From Bifidobacterium italicum (GTDB taxonomy: Bacteria; Actinomycetota; Actinomycetes; Actinomycetales; Bifidobacteriaceae), in assembly GCF_002286915.1 (NCBI RefSeq), contig NZ_MVOG01000002.1, forward strand, positions 1 through 64,000: a stretch of 64,000 bases of DNA, read 5' to 3'. The notes below the pieces were generated by a model. The model saw nothing but the letters and a program-made list of their open reading frames with translations, was not told where the DNA came from and did no database searches. Of this stretch, positions 63,539 to 64,000 are shown one piece after another. The number at the start of each line of letters is the position of its first letter. Position 1 is the first letter of the stretch. The translations under genes were made by a program, and so were the position numbers.

Positions 63539-64000
63539 TTACCATGGATAGGACATCGGCTCCCTATTCAGCCAATGCGTTAGATTGAATCCACGACGGA
63601 ATCGATCGGTATCACACAGTATCTGCCTTTCTGCCGAAACAGTATACGGGAAATTGATTCCGCAGGCGATTCCGGCTCTTGGCTGCGACATGAAACAGAT
63701 CTTGTTCCCACATGGAATTGAATCGAACGAGAGGATATCCTCTTCTGTGCATTCATTCATCTCACTAAACTTCAGGAATACGTTATCCCAATTAATTCGT
63801 TCACAGCGACGTTTCCATTTTTCTTCTGCCTCCTGTTTAGTTAGATAGTGAAGGAAGACTACCTCAATATCATCGAGTCGTGCAATAATCTTCGTATCCT
63901 CACCCTTGCGGAAGAGCGTATCAGCATGCCGCGAGTCGCTCGCCTGTATAAAGTGAAGCGGTGTATTGATATATCTCCGCAAATCGGAGACGAATTTCAC
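63539..64000 (-). CDS. DUF1919 exopolysaccharide protein, 5' end beyond the window
   Basis: The last 153 or so residues of a DUF1919 protein. The frame is open to the edge, where a Val codon (not a start) precedes KFVSDLRRYINTPLHF. Seen: LDDIEVVFLHYLTKQEAEEKWKRRCERINWDNVFLKFSE, typical of this family of small capsule-cluster proteins, and a C-terminal NREPMSYPW. The true start is right of 64000. Function unproven; members are thought to be glycosyltransferases or accessory proteins. Confidence 0.8.
   Translation of the reverse strand: MKFVSDLRRYINTPLHFIQASDSRHADTLFRKGEDTKIIARLDDIEVVFLHYLTKQEAEEKWKRRCERINWDNVFLKFSEMNECTEEDILSFDSIPCGNKICFMSQPRAGIACGINFPYTVSAERQILCDTDRFRRGFNLTHWLNREPMSYPW

Overview
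The window looks like a Bifidobacterium chromosome, or a very close relative. Codon use is GC-rich almost throughout. The gene set is bifidobacterial: a deoR-galT-galK galactose (Leloir) operon, a fused RmlC-RmlD protein, a fused Maf-Nudix protein, a tandem CydDC-like ABC exporter in one chain, a lone GcvH with its lipoate ligase, a PdxS/PdxT pair and a G5-domain Rpf-like muralytic protein. I read no rRNA, tRNA, CRISPR array, transposase or integrase. The species cannot be fixed from this.

Layout. 1-900 is the 3'-truncated end of a class C sortase. 1126-4556 is the galactose operon, read on the minus strand behind a promoter that appears to make a leaderless mRNA. 4975-24733 is mostly housekeeping on the minus strand: a DPM-like glycosyltransferase, an Old Yellow Enzyme, a class A PBP, a Crp/Fnr regulator, lipoate ligase, a TM2 protein, LeuB, oligopeptidase B, an App1-type phosphatase, GcvH, NudC, a hydrolase and a DUF4916 protein. 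The exception is a PyrD-like gene on the plus strand. This stretch also holds a 43-residue Cys-rich peptide gene with its own terminator, a 52-bp minisatellite and two MITE-like elements. Thioredoxin and the G5/Rpf-like gene follow on the plus strand.

27533-44310 is a minus-strand exopolysaccharide (EPS) cluster. In transcription order it has a priming phosphoglycosyltransferase, UDP-glucose dehydrogenase, seven glycosyltransferase or capsule-type genes, a Wzx flippase, RmlB, RmlCD, RmlA and a DUF4012 membrane protein. These would start a lipid-linked repeat unit, make UDP-glucuronate and dTDP-rhamnose, build the unit and flip it. No Wzy polymerase or chain-length regulator is visible. A second, clearly AT-richer surface-polysaccharide cluster starts at about 60780 and runs off the right edge (flippase, GT4 glycosyltransferase, DUF1919 protein) and looks horizontally acquired.

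The part I find most unusual is 50668-53283. It is an AT-rich region holding nine copies of a 38-nt palindromic repeat, with 9-nt arms around a loop of exactly 20 nt in eight of nine. The copies lie on both sides of a gene for a DUF559/Vsr-like endonuclease-fold protein. Six copies sit in a near-regular array (spacings 83, 83, 103, 81 and 102 nt), and one arm pair shows a compensatory change. It resembles a REP-type palindrome family with a companion nuclease, but I do not recognise it. The window then returns to housekeeping genes: PdxST, CydDC and a long-chain acyl-CoA ligase.
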